Positions 44,990 through 56,623 of a DNA stretch of 64,000 nt are shown here, piece after piece. The DNA is from Linanthus parryae. Taxonomy: Eukaryota; Streptophyta; Magnoliopsida; Ericales; Polemoniaceae. The stretch covers positions 112,201,057 to 112,265,056 of the forward strand of contig JALGPY010000001.1 in the NCBI GenBank assembly GCA_023055425.1, written 5' to 3'. Within the stretch, counting starts at the first letter, position 1. Every line of letters begins with the position of its first letter. The notes under the pieces are model-generated. The model had not been told where the DNA came from. It saw only the letters and a list, made by a program, of their open reading frames with translations, and made no database searches. The translations under genes and the position numbers were made by a program.

Positions 44990-45578
44990 CAGTGCAAGTC
45001 GATAACCAAATAAGAGAGCAATAGTCCAAAAAGGGTAAATAACCCTAAAGTATCCAAAAACACTATCCAAAAGTCCAAATCTTACCGAACGGATTCCATA
45101 AATAGCACCAGAGAGTTGAAAAACCTTTGGAACCGGTATAATCCGGTCCAAATCCGATGCGAAAAAGAGACGGAACGATACTAAAACGACACAGGTGCTG
45201 GAACGGCTCATGAACACAAACGGCAGTTGGTGGCTTGTGCGGAAGCCTCGGCTCACACGGAATTCGACGATGCGCAAGGAAGTCGCAGGGCTGAAACGAG
45301 CCGGGATCAAGTCGAACGTGCGCTGGAGCGGCTCGGAGGGCTAGACGTGTGGCTTGAAGCGGGCGGCAGATCGGTGCAGTACAGCGGTGCGTCTCTGCTC
45401 TTATCTCTGCTAATCTTTCACGATCGTGCTCGGAGTTCGATTCTGAATCGGTCTCTACGGTCGATGTCACTGGTAGACGATCGGATGACGGTCGAACCAA
45501 GAAAAGTCTGCGAGCTGTTACTCTTAGACGAAAAATACGAAACCCACGAAGAACAAGAACAAACCCTAAAACCGTATT

Positions 45579-45590
45579 GGCTCTGATACC
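45579..45590 (-). promoter_or_regulatory. Primer binding site (initiator tRNA-Met) of the Copia element
   Basis: GGTATCAGAGCC on the - strand, one base inside the 5' LTR, matches the 3' end of initiator tRNA-Met, as used by most plant Copia elements. Confidence 0.92.
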
Positions 45591-45591
45591 C

Positions 45592-45744
45592 TGATAAGAT
45601 GATTTGACGAAGAATAATTTCTATTTATCAAAAGATATACAAGGTTCCTATATATATATAGTCTAGACAACATTAAATTACAACCTAGACCTTCAATATA
45701 ATACAAAATAATATAGTAACCTATTTAGTTTACAGATCATAACA
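45592..45744 (-). repeat. 5' LTR of the Copia element
   Basis: 153 bp, TGATAAGATGATTT to CATAACA. Contains TATATATATATAG that could serve as the promoter TATA region. Confidence 0.93.
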
Positions 45745-45749
45745 CATGG

Positions 45750-48700
45750 TAGCTATTATGGGTCAAATTTTAACCTCTAAAATTAGTTCTCCACGGCACT
45801 AGGTACTCGATTCGGTTCAGCCTTCTCAATCGTACCAACGGGGTTAATTCGTTGAGCATGTTATGAACTATTAGACAATCTCAAACGGTAACCGTCCCAA
45901 ATTTATTTCTCGAATAAAAGACTCTATCTTTATCTCTTGGAGTATAACTTTTATTGTCTTCTCAAACTGGCTGAAATAAATCCGAAAACCCCGTTTATAA
46001 ACAAGTGGCGTTTTCCTCCAACTCCAATCAGTCATGGATATGCCCCATAATCTCATTTTCTCCCACTATCTAGCCCACTAACATTACCAAACATGTGCTA
46101 AATTACTGCACTAACTTAGCCAAAAAGTATTACCTACATGGTCCAAATAACTCATGTAAAGTGCTACAAATATATGTCACACGTCGCACTTGCAAGCACC
46201 ATGTTTAGGGCACCATTCCAACACTGTTCTCCGCACCGTTATGTGCACTAGAAATCGGCCAGCAACTCAGCATCTCGTAATCCTCGTTCCATCGTCTTCT
46301 CGCCACAGGCAGAGCACATCACGAGCAGTGAAATTTCTACAGCAAATCGGCAGCAGACAAAGACACTAAATCGTGCACATCAAGTCCAATTCTGGTAGCG
46401 ACTTGCAGCATGCAGCGAAGCTGAATTCCATCGCTATAAAGACTCGTTCTGCTGCCGATAGTCTGGTTTTGATGTGGTCGGAGCACTCAACAACGACTAA
46501 AACTCAAGCTCAACATATTTCAAGCAAACCGGTGCACACAACGATCGTCTACAGCGACTTGTCTCAATTATGCCCGTAATGCATGATCAGCCAGCCGAAC
46601 CAGAATCTCGATCCCTCACGGCCAACGATGTGAACCTGCTGCATCGACAACAAGTAACCAACCCCAAGCGATGAACGAACCACGTTGTTGCGCCAACTCT
46701 CAAGTACACAAAGCCAGCATGCTCCCTTGGTGTCCCGTTCTTGTCTGAGGGACTTAGTGGTATGACAGTACCCAATGGGATCAACTTGGAAACGGTCTTA
46801 CGGAATGACTGTGCTTGGTATCGCACACCAGACTATGTAAGCTTCGCATCTTTTCTCCATATCCTCTTTAAAGTTATTAATTTTTCACTCTGGGATAAAA
46901 ACAACAAATGAACAAGTTTGTATTATCTCCCTAACCTTTAAGGACGGTGGAAGTATCTTCTTAGACCACGATTAAGTATTTTGCCGGAGACCCCTAACCA
47001 CATGGGGTCCTACGCGAATAACCGTTCTCTTTATTGATCGGCTTGTGCTAAACCAATATCCAAAGAAATGATTAATAACATAGTGATGCTTAAGTGACAT
47101 CGAGTTATTCTAATGTTCTTCTCAAAAAGAAAATTATTCTAATCTGTGTTTATATTATATTTAGATTAGATACACCTCCCCTACAATTATGGCAATGTAA
47201 TTATTTTCTTTCTCTTTTTTAGAGAAGAAGGTAATGTAATTAAGTTATTCTATCTTATTTGTAACTTTAACTTTATTTATAATACATTACAAAATATAAA
47301 ACAAATTGTTGAAACCCGATACCCGACAGCCACCCGTAATAACAAGAAAAGATACTGCTTTGGATTAATAAATTTTAATTTTAATTATTTATTAAAACAC
47401 TCTTAGATTACTTAATTGTCATATTGCTTTCACACAACATACTAGAATAGTGCATTGGCCTTCGCAATGGTCGGTTACTTAAAATTGACTATAACATCTT
47501 CCATTGGCCAAAGTTTATAAATTCAGTGTCACAATTAACCAAGAATATAAATATTATGCTTGAGAATCCTAAGTTATACCTCGATGTTAGAGTCGCCGAA
47601 GCTATGTTCCAACTTCCAACAGACTTAACGCTTAACGTAAAACTGATTTTTGTTGACTTTTTATGCTGACTTTGGAGAAACTTAAATGAAAATACACTAA
47701 GGTTTGTGTAAAGTAGAAATAACCTGTGAGTCAATTGACTTCACTGAACCAACGTGAAGACATTCACATTAGCAACCAAGTGAAAAGAAGACTTGGAACT
47801 AATTTGTTACATTGTAGTATACTTGAACAATTCATTTTTTTCAAAATAAAAAGTTATTGTTGTACTTTCGCTAACTTTATGCACATTTGGCATGGGCCTA
47901 ATGAAATTTTTATGTGATGTACTGCTTACAAGAAACATCTTCATTGATTGTGAAAGTATAATTACCTCATATTCCATAGATCTTTAGATAATGTGTCCTC
48001 TGACAAAACTGCCACTTACACATTTTTATGTTTGTAACCAATGTGAGTGAACTGCATTTACAGGGCTTATTAAAGAACTAGTACAATGTAAAAATATACA
48101 TTATCTCACGAGAGATAAGACTATTTTATGCGTTGAACCTTTCAAACTTTTGCTTCAAGAACATGCATATTCCAAGAGGATTAAGTTTGTGAAACCACTC
48201 AACAGTTTCTGGTTTTCTGGTAGTCTATTTAGTTTACCTTTGTATGAGTTTAATTATAATAACTGCACTAGGATCAAAATATTCTGACAATGTTTGACAC
48301 AACTGATAAATATGGCTGACCTGTTAGTATGATACTCGATGCATGTTTGGTATCACTATTGGATTAAAATATGCCTCATTTCAACAATTTCGCTTGTTAT
48401 CCCTAAAAATTTTAATATGATAACATGCAGATTAAAATAATCTCCATGGAATTGTAAAATCTCCAAAATCGCGGATTATGCAGCTGAAAATCTCTAAAAT
48501 TTAATTTTGATTTTTTTTTACAATAGCATGATCACACTTCAGTTATAAATAAGTGTATTCAATTTCTTGACTTTAAAGCACTTTAAATTTTGTTAAATTA
48601 ATGAAGTTAGTGATCTATAATTTCAGCTCATACCAAACAGATTGTGATTCTAGTTAAGTTTGATTTTATTTTCACATTACTTTATGCTGATTATTGAGAG

Positions 48701-48790
48701 TTTTAGCTGGTACCACACAGACCCTCAGACATTGAACTTGTGCACTTTTGTAGTAAATATATTTTTTGGGAGAGTCAAAACTCTCTCGAG
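45750..48790. other. Intergenic, no supported gene
   Basis: Several short open frames (46373-46579, 46587-46826, 47489-47734) lack recognisable motifs. 47130-47440 is AT-rich. 48330-48720 contains TTTGGTATCA / TACCAAACAG inverted pieces related to those at 24879, perhaps an old MITE. Confidence 0.4.
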
Positions 48791-48794
48791 TAAT

Positions 48795-48945
48795 CTCTAT
48801 GGTTCAGGAGAATTAGTCTTTAATTGTTGGCTGAAGGGTTACTATGTGATTATATATGTAGGAGACCTCCTGGTGCTAACAAATTCTCAAATCTCAATGG
48901 AGTTTTCTTTTGTATGTATTTATTTTGGAAAGAAAGCGTAATCTA
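48795..48945 (+). pseudogene. Possible Copia reverse-transcriptase scrap
   Basis: YYVIIYVGDLLVLTNSQ resembles the Copia polymerase site (V-IIYVDDLL-TG), with Asp changed to Gly. The sequence around it does not continue the domain clearly, so this could be chance. Confidence 0.35.
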
Positions 48946-49392
48946 TGTCAGATTGGATTTTTCATAGTAATCAGGCAATGAGGGTTTACGAATAAAGGTG
49001 TGCAAAGGTCGATTCAGCAGTTAAAGAAAAAAAAGTATGAGCTGAAATTGTGTGTTTCAAATTTAGCATGCTTTCTTCAAAACTCAAATCATCGGGTAGT
49101 TGATAAATAGTAACAATTGGAAGAGATAATAGAAAGGTAGTGGAGTAAAACTTTATAAATATTCATACAGTGACACACTGTTCATTATAGCAATTGATGT
49201 ATTTGCTTAAGTCTTTGTAAAATTTTACATGTATAGCTTGGTCGACTTACCTTGGTAGAATTTGAAGGCTAAATCATCAACAAACAAAGGAAGTAAGCGG
49301 AGAAGGAAGTTGTTTCCTCGACAAAAGAAGCATCTATAACAAATCATGCAAATCAACCTTTTATGCAAAATATAAATGATTTGTATGAAATA

Positions 49393-49956
49393 GCCGAGTG
49401 GATCGGATCCGAATTCGATCCAATTGAAAATGGATCGGATTTGGATCCGGAAAGCCAAACCCGAACAGATTTGTATATGGATTTGGATTTAAGGACAGTT
49501 CCACCGAATTCCGACCCGATCCGATCCGACAAATATGTGTGCTTTACAAATATACATATATTACACTTACAAGAAGAATACTATAGTAACTCCAACCTAC
49601 AAATTATTTCTTTTGTTTTTTATGCTTCATAACTTACGAACATGCCTTAGCATATGAAATAGTGTTTATTTTTTATGTCATATTTTCTATTTTATTTCAA
49701 AAACGAGCCGGATCCGATCCGAATCCGATCCGACCACGTACTATATGGATCTACGGATCTGATTTGGATCAGATGGATGGAAACCCGATCCGATATGATC
49801 CGAATCCAGTGATGATCCGAACGGATCTGGATCTCATTTCTCCTGGCCGGATCTGGATCGGGAAGGGCGAAGCATCTAAAGCATAACCGCACACTCATAT
49901 GATCTTTGCCGAGAGATTATCCGATCCGGATCCGACCCGTTGCCATCCCTAACTGT
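49393..49956. mobile_element. GATCCG-rich element, third copy
   Basis: GATCCG/CGGATC words are dense at about 49398-49530 and 49707-49945 around an AT-rich core. The right end GTTGCCATCCCTAAC resembles the GTTGTCATCCATA end at 26899. The left end is worn and no target duplication is clear. Confidence 0.6.
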
Positions 49957-50487
49957 ACATGCATCTTGAGAGGCAAAATGCAGAACATGCAAAACTCTCG
50001 CCAAATTTGGCAAGGATAATTGGTTCTGCGAAATATTGTACACATGTTTCCTATTTTTTCTCAACCCATTTTTCTACAATTTATACATGATGACAGATGT
50101 GTTCCTACAATTTAGATTTATCACTCATCCACAATTCTTCATTTGCACGTGTTGTGAGGGAAGATTAAATAGAAAAAAATATTTTGCATAACTTTTACAC
50201 ACCACTGTTGGAGTATGACACATTTTGCAAAATACAAAACAACATTTTCAGGTATAATTTACATTAGAAATACATATTACTGCTGGAGATGAGGTTGTAT
50301 GTACGCTATTGTTACTGTGGTGTACATTTTATTTCGGATATTAACATTGGAGCATGCTAAAATCAGAAAGTGAAAAACAACAAAATGACACCAGGCTTTT
50401 TCACTCTTTCACACACTCTGATTTGAACCGAATTATGTTGTGGATACTGGGAATGTCTCACACTATCACTCCGCCAACACCCTGCAG
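49957..50487. other. Intergenic spacer
   Basis: No supported feature; short unsupported open frames only. Confidence 0.45.
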
Positions 50488-51545
50488 TCAGGGCCGTCTC
50501 TAGTATGTCGGGGGCTCTAGGCGACACCGACATATGGGGCCCACTCAACCAAAACACCGAAAGAGAAACATGAAGACAATGAAATGCAAGCATATGAGAT
50601 CAACATAGGGTCATCAGATTAAGCTAGGAATTCAGGAAACACGTCAAAAGATTCAAAAATAATAGATTGAACATGAGCTCCCGAAACAAGCAGCAAAAAT
50701 CATTTGGAAAAGTCACATCCATAGTCTTTTACAAGGCACATATAGATTAAACTAAGTGATCCCAACTGAAGTAGCTTTCTCTATTATTTTGCAGCAAGCA
50801 TCACCATAACTTTATAGTACACAACATTCATCTGAGTTGTGAAATATTTTTGTCTCGAGAGTTCCTGAAAGAGATGTCAAGCATCAGTAACGAGAAGAAA
50901 AAAAAAGATATGCAAAAAAGATTTTGTAGAAGGGAAAGAAGACTATGAATTAAAGTAGTAAAATGCATTGATGATCTTTCAGAGTAAGCTCAATATCTAA
51001 ATAAAATTATTTCTTCTTGCTTTCAAAGATGCGAAGTTGTTAATTAGAACATCGTATTCAAGTTCTGCTAACATATTTTTCTCAATAGACAACGTAGCCA
51101 ATCCTGTCAATCTCTCTTGTGACATTGTAGACCTCAAATAAGATTTAATCAACTTAAGTTTTGAAAAGCTCCTTTCAGCTGAAGCAACAGTCACCGGAAT
51201 GGTTAATATTATTCGATAACAAATGGAAGTATTTGGATAAGAGCAAGTTCCCTTTATATAATTTAATATTTTAATTGGAGTATCAATATCATGAGGTAAG
51301 AAAACCTTTAATACTTTCAGTTCTGAAAACAAATCCTGGCCATCAATATCAGACGACATGCCATGTTTCAAGTTCTCTTCAAGTGTAGTACAACAAATCC
51401 TGGCCCTGCAGTCTGCACTCTGCACATTAGCACTCAAGAAGAAGAAAAAAGAATAGATAGAGTTGATCTCCCCTTTTGGTGTTTTTTGGGCCGCACCATT
51501 ACTTATTTTCCGGTAGTATTTTTGGAGACATCGGATCATTAGCAT
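50488..51545 (-). pseudogene. hAT transposase remnant (C-terminal dimerisation domain) with a terminal end
   Basis: On the - strand, 50997-51545 reads IPVTVASAERSFSKLKLIKS, then LRSTMSQERLTGLATLSIEK, the hAT C-terminal dimerisation domain as found in ZMYM1-like plant transposases. The N-terminal catalytic core is missing apart from scraps such as DLFSELKVLKVF. CAGGGCCGTCTCTAGTATGT at 50488 with GGGGGCTCTAGGCG looks like the element's terminal repeat. The opposite terminus beyond 51545 is not found, so the element is truncated. Confidence 0.8.
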
Positions 51546-51744
51546 GATGGACCAAGACAGGCCTGGGTTTATTGGGCCTGAATGTACACAAGTATCAGTT
51601 TAAGGACTAGTGGAAAAGTTTATCTGGGCCTTGGCATACTCTTTCACGTTATGGCCTTCGTTTAGGTAGGACGATGGTTTATTTAGTAAAATAAACAACA
51701 TCGGAAACACCAATCTAATCTCATGATCTCATCACAAAGTAATA

Positions 51745-52011
51745 CTACCTCTGTTTCTTCTCCTTCAATGGCGGTTGAATTTCTTACCCGTAACTGAATC
51801 ACTTGACTTGGTGTTTTAGATAGCAAAAAAATGATGTAATTTTTTGACAATTTTTTCATAATTTTGTAGAGTAAAGCTTACTCTAGCTTACTCTACAAGA
51901 TCATGCAAAGATTACTAAATTCGTTTATCGTTTTACCAACCAAATTACCGGCTCAAAATGACTCAGCGAATAGTGTTAAAAAATAAAGTAAGCTAAAAAA
52001 AACAGAGGTAG
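51745..52011. mobile_element. TA-flanked fold-back MITE, family B copy 3, upstream of DHNAT
   Basis: Flanked by TA (51743-51744 and 52012-52013). CTACCTCTGTTTC is mirrored by AAACAGAGGTAG, and the interior is foldable as in the other two copies. It carries a small internal duplication (AGCTTACTCT twice, about 51886-51905). It ends only 142 bp before the DHNAT ATG, so it sits in the proximal promoter. Confidence 0.9.
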
Positions 52012-52153
52012 TAGTACGCTGCAGCACCGTGCGATAAGAATAGTATCGCCTCAGCAAAAGCTTTCTCTTTCTCTCTCCGCTGACTACATCATCTGATTTG
52101 CCGAGCTCAAATTGGCGTAATTTCCACGTATATTTGATCTGATCGTGGTGAAA

Positions 52154-54881
52154 ATGGAGTCCTCACGTCCCACATCTGCGTTGTTGTCGAAGACGGAGGC
52201 GCTGGATGTTGTCAGCCACGCGGTTGGGCTTGAGATCGAACAAGTCTCGGCGGAGAAAGTCACCGCGCGACTACCGGTCACTCTCAAATGCTGCCAGGTC
52301 AATTCCAGTACCTTCCCCCCTTTTTTGTAAAATTATAGATTGGCCACATTTATTGTTTTGAAGTTGCAATTTAGCCCTTACATGCATATTGAATGCCAAA
52401 AGACTTGATCTATCCTCTGGAGAAGGAATGATCTTTGATTATATCTACTGTAGTTCAGATTTCCTGGGATTGTTACTCGTAAATGTCACTTCCAAGCGAG
52501 GTGTTTATGTGAACATAAGTGCATAGAAATTTAATGGATATAAACAATGTGCATAAACTTGAGAGTCGACAAGAGTTGCTTGTTTTTGAGCTACCAAGAT
52601 GGCTAGATGCAGCTAGGGGTTTATGCAATATGTAACATTCTCCTTGCGCTTGTTCTAACTAGTGTAGTTGTAGAAATGGTGACACATTTTAGTTTTAGTC
52701 CCCTTTCGACTTCCTTCAGAGGTAAAAATGGCATCTACCTAACACAATATTGATGCTACTTAGTGCGATCCAGTACAAATTTTGCACAACACCAAACACT
52801 GTTTATAATCTAATCCAATCTCAACAGTCACGGATCAACTAAGAGTGGGAGCACATTTTATGGGGGTACGGATTACTCGGAGAAAGACTTCTTTGGTCAA
52901 TTGGAAATAACCATATTATCAATCCTTTTACAGTCTGATGGATCCCACATCCATAGTTGTTAGAACCTCATGATTCACTTTTGGGTTCTTACTATTCAAT
53001 GCGATTTGCATCATAGTGTATCCGTTCCTGAAAGCATCGCAATTCACGGATATCACACCTGAAGCCTTCATCGACCAAAAGCTGGCACATTCCTTTACGG
53101 AAATGTTTCTTTGCAACACCAAGTAATAGATGACACTCAGAACATCTATATACCAATATCATCATCATCAGAAGAAGACCAGCTCATTTGGCAGCACAAT
53201 AGTGCTGGAGTTTGACAGTAAAGACAGCCTATTAGCTTTTCACAAGTTACACCCTCGAACTCGTATCATGCCGCCCATTAACTCTTCAGATATGGCAGGA
53301 AACCAGAAAACTGAAATTACAGTCCTCAGTTCAAAGTTTTCTCTGGAAGGTCCTAAACGTGGTTTGGCTTTCGATTGGGTATTCGGTTCCACTGCGGTCA
53401 GCCTCAGTAGTTCCTTGACACCCTTTATACTTTTTTTTTTTAATCTTCAAAACACAGAGGACATAACTAACCCGATCCTCTGTGTCAGGCACATTTGGCG
53501 TAACATAACCTCTTCTACCATGTATTCATGAAGCTGGAGTTATTTATCAAAGCCATAGGTCTAGCGTAAACAATGTGTCACCAAAGTACAAAATCCTTAG
53601 TTACCTAGAATGAGTATCGTTCCGGTTCGTGGAACAGGAATAGGATCGCGGAACCCATACGGCCATACCCTATGGAATTCGGTGCGCCAAGGGTAGGCTT
53701 CTTTCGATACCATTATAGGAGTTTTACCATTTTCTGCAAACCATAAAATATAAAACTGCTCAATATATGCAATATTTGGAAGTCAATACTCTAAAAATAG
53801 ATGTAACTTACCATATCTAAATTAATTTTCCATCTACATAGATACTTTCGGTGAAAATAGTGAAAAAAACTGGGATCTCCCCAAATTAAGCGATCTGGAT
53901 CGCTGGTGTTCCACGTTTCGGAACACGTGATCCAGTTCGCAATTTGCTGGGGTATAAGTGAATTGTGGTAACACTGTTACAAACACTGGATATCACGTGG
54001 GAAAGTAACAAAATCCCTCGTGGATGCCTTTTAGAATATGAAACTAGCAGCCGATACGAATTCTTGAATGCACAGAATCCACTGCAGGCAGAGGATTGGG
54101 TGTCAGTGAGGCTCTCAAGTGGATTCTCTCGTACGGCTATTTGAACTGTAGACTGATTTTCAACTCCCATATTAGAGCAAAGAACTATCATATTAGTGCC
54201 ATTGCATCAGATGTTCTTCATCTTGCAAGCCAGTTCAACTCAGTCTCCATATGATTTCTAAAGAGATTTGGGGTTGAACTGGCCCGCAATCTCGTGCGGA
54301 TCATGAATAATTAAACCTCATCATCCATGATCAACAAAAAAAGTTCAGAAGTTCCATTTTTCACATGTAGATTTTTAAACATGACAAATATGAGTTTGAC
54401 GTGTCTGAGTTTGATCTTGTTCAGCCATTCAAGGTGTTACATGGAGGAGTATCTGCTATGATAGCAGAAGCACTAGCAAGCATGGGAGCACATTTGGCTT
54501 CGGGCTCTCAAAGGGTGGCGGGGATACACCTCAGCATCAGCCATCTAAAAAGCGCCAAGCTTGGCGATCTTGTCACTGTTGAAGCCACCCCTGTCAACAT
54601 TGGGAAAACCATTCAGGTTCAATGATTTTTTTTTTCCTTTAACACGCCCACTCCTAAACGTAGGATAGTAGAAAATAGTTTATTTATGTGACACTCGTGT
54701 CCTAAATTATTCCCGTATGTCAATGCAGGTGTGGGAGGTAAGATTTCAAAAGGTTGATCTTTCAAACATGGAAACCAAGGTGTTGACAGCATCGTCTAGG
54801 GTAACTCTCTTGTGTAACATGCATGTCCCAGTAGATGGGAAAGATGCTGTTGAAAACTTCAAGAAGTATGCAAAACTTTGA
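52154..54881 (+). CDS. DHNAT: 1,4-dihydroxy-2-naphthoyl-CoA thioesterase (peroxisomal hotdog enzyme)
   Basis: Three exons, 52154-52297, 54425-54616 and 54729-54881, with GT-AG introns of 2127 and 112 bp, give 162 aa. DHNAT hydrolyses DHNA-CoA to DHNA and CoA in the peroxisome, a step in phylloquinone (vitamin K1) synthesis needed for photosystem I. The hotdog fold is shown by [20 protein letters not shown], then [20 protein letters not shown]; the Glu in AMIAE corresponds to the catalytic acid of 4HBT-II-type thioesterases. [20 protein letters not shown] and [13 protein letters not shown] follow. The protein ends YAKL, where AKL is a type 1 peroxisomal targeting signal, as in Arabidopsis DHNAT1. 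An in-frame GTG at 52145 precedes the ATG, but the ATG at 52154 is preferred. A CT-rich leader lies just upstream. The gene looks intact. Confidence 0.95.
52925..53130 (-). pseudogene. Possible ankyrin-like fragment, antisense in DHNAT intron 1
   Basis: One - strand frame reads [20 protein letters not shown] followed by LVDEGFR, and the overlapping frame gives [20 protein letters not shown]. Joined by a frameshift they look like one worn ankyrin repeat. This is a weak family guess from pattern alone; it may be a captured gene fragment. Confidence 0.25.
53131..54424. other. Rest of DHNAT intron 1
   Basis: The open frames at 53130-53531 (+) and 53886-54191 (-) have no recognisable domain. A poly-T run lies near 53430. 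The intron acceptor CTTGTTCAG is at 54424. Confidence 0.5.
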
Positions 54882-56080
54882 TCTTGTTTCTGCATTTGTA
54901 TCAATATTCGAGTGACTGGTACATGCACATGATCGACATTTATGTGCAGGTAATCCTCAAACAATCCAGATTGAGGGTACATACATAGTGTCTCTGTCTC
55001 ACTTGTCAATTGTAGAAAATGAGTCTCCTATTCAAGTACTGAAGTGTCGGCTTTTTCACTTGTTACACAAACCTTTGTAGTACTTAAAATATGAACTAAA
55101 GCAGGGAGCTCTGTGGCAAACTGTGATTTACTAGCAGCTTATATTTGGATTATTAGTGAAGATTGATGATACCGTAGGTTGATGTCTAGATGATGTATGA
55201 ATCTTTTTCAACATTTCTTAAAAATGGGATGTGATCCTTCCGAATACTTTCTTGCTTCATAGAAGCTCTTATACCATGTTCAGCCGTCGGAGCTCTCAGG
55301 CAAAGGCTCTGAGGCAATAAGGAATTGGGAAAAGACACTTTATACATTTAGGCGAAGTCTCTAAGGTACTAAGGCACTGGAAAAGACACACTTTATATAC
55401 TTTTTGGTGTGTTTTTCCACCAATTACGCAAAATCGTGAGAGATGGCCACCATGCGATTATGATAAAATCACGAAATTTGCCCAAAACATTAGTATATGC
55501 AACATTTTTCCATTTATGTGTCCCACCATTCTTATGGCCTCATTACTTGTATTTCGAAACATTACATGAACTGAAAATGCCAATTTCCGTTTCAGCTGTG
55601 TGGTTATCATCTCTCGGTGCACCTTCCTGGCTTGGCTTGTAATTAAAATCACTGGGTTAGGTGGCTCTTCTTCTTCTGTTTGTGTATCCCTTATGATGAT
55701 ATATACGTGTTTCTATTTGAACCTGTATTCAGGGGTGTAATTCTCATCACAGAAGAAACACAGCTCCTTGTCTCTTTTGTCTTGCGTTTCAGCTGCAGTG
55801 AGCCTTTTGTAGTAGGTGTTGTAGGTTTTGGTGTCATTGTTCTCCATTTGGAAACCAGGATTGTCATTTTGCTCACCCTGTCAATGTTGCTCTTTGGCTC
55901 TCCCCAATTGATGTTGATGTTGATGTTGTAACTGTTTTTAATCCACCCCTTCATACTTTGCTGCAAAGTTTGCTCAAGGAATTAATGTGCACTTCTTGTA
56001 GCCTAGCCACGACTTTGGCTTGAGTCAAGGTCTTTTGGAAATTGTAGTTGCATTGCACACTGCAGTTCGGCTTTGAGTCA
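54882..56080. other. Downstream of DHNAT: 3' UTR and spacer
   Basis: Presumably holds the DHNAT 3' UTR within the first few hundred bases. Open frames at 55409-55642 and 55680-55966 are unsupported. Confidence 0.4.
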
Positions 56081-56084
56081 ACTT

Positions 56085-56623
56085 AGAAAGTTGTTAATGA
56101 ATATTTTTCGATCAACCCAGGGGTACATGGCCTTGATCTCTGGCTTCAAAACTTCAAACTTGGATTGGTATTCTGCCACTAGAGTGAATTGCACCAATTT
56201 GTTAAACTTGCCAAAAAAGTTCTCATGACCATGTTCACCAAACCCAGGGCATATCATTTCTCCAAATTGAGTACAAGTGATGGCGTCTGAATTGTCAAAT
56301 TCAGACCTAAACCTACTTGCTGCACCCCCTTTAAGTGCAGTAACACCATAGTTAGCTTATGTCGATCATTCATGCTGTATATTTGGAAACACATATCCAC
56401 TGGAAACACATATCCAGCTTTTGCAGCTATCGTCTTGGCCATTAAACTTAGGACACTTCAGCTTTGGCATAAGTATATTCCCATTTGTAAAATTTCTCAC
56501 ACAAACGTCGTTTTCATCATTAGAGTGCACTGTATTGTTATATTGGTTTCCTTTCTCCGTCCTTCTCTTTACTGCACTTGATGAATCACTTTCTCCATTT
56601 AGCACTTCTGAATAGCAAACCAT
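56085..56623 (-). pseudogene. Ty3/Gypsy-type gag fragment
   Basis: On the - strand, MPKLKCPKFNGQDDSCKSWI, then FQIYSMNDRHKLTMVLLHLKG, then after a frame change FGEMICPGFGEHGHENFFGK, NKLVQFTLVAEYQSKFEVLK and DRKIFINNFLS. This is the order of the Retrotrans_gag domain (F-G-DP--W, A---L-G, -RF, L-Q-GTV-EY---FE-L). A small duplication near 56385-56420 (GGAAACACATATCCA twice) breaks the middle. No downstream pol is present. The N-terminal half is duplicated at 57502-57845. Confidence 0.7.

Larger units (their letters stand above)
38930..45744 (-). mobile_element. Complete but inactive Ty1/Copia retrotransposon
   Basis: Two LTRs (158 and 153 bp) begin TGATAAGATGATTT and end CATAACA. The 5-bp flanks CAAGG and CATGG differ at one base. 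On the - strand the order is LTR, tRNA-Met primer site, gag, protease, integrase, reverse transcriptase, RNase H, polypurine tract, LTR, which is the Copia order. Each domain carries stops or frame changes. gag is split between about 42655 and 44672 by foreign sequence including plastid DNA. Without this insertion the element would be about 4.8 kb, the usual Copia size. Confidence 0.95.

Noticed and set aside
44897..45500. 137- and 145-aa open frames upstream of gag
   Set aside because: Only the last 30 residues of the first frame (from the ATG at 44989) are gag; the rest is the untranslated leader between the LTR and gag.
38930..45744. An active Copia element
   Set aside because: DSR in place of the protease DSG, a stop in the second zinc knuckle, stops between polymerase and RNase H and a 2-kb insertion in gag all rule it out.
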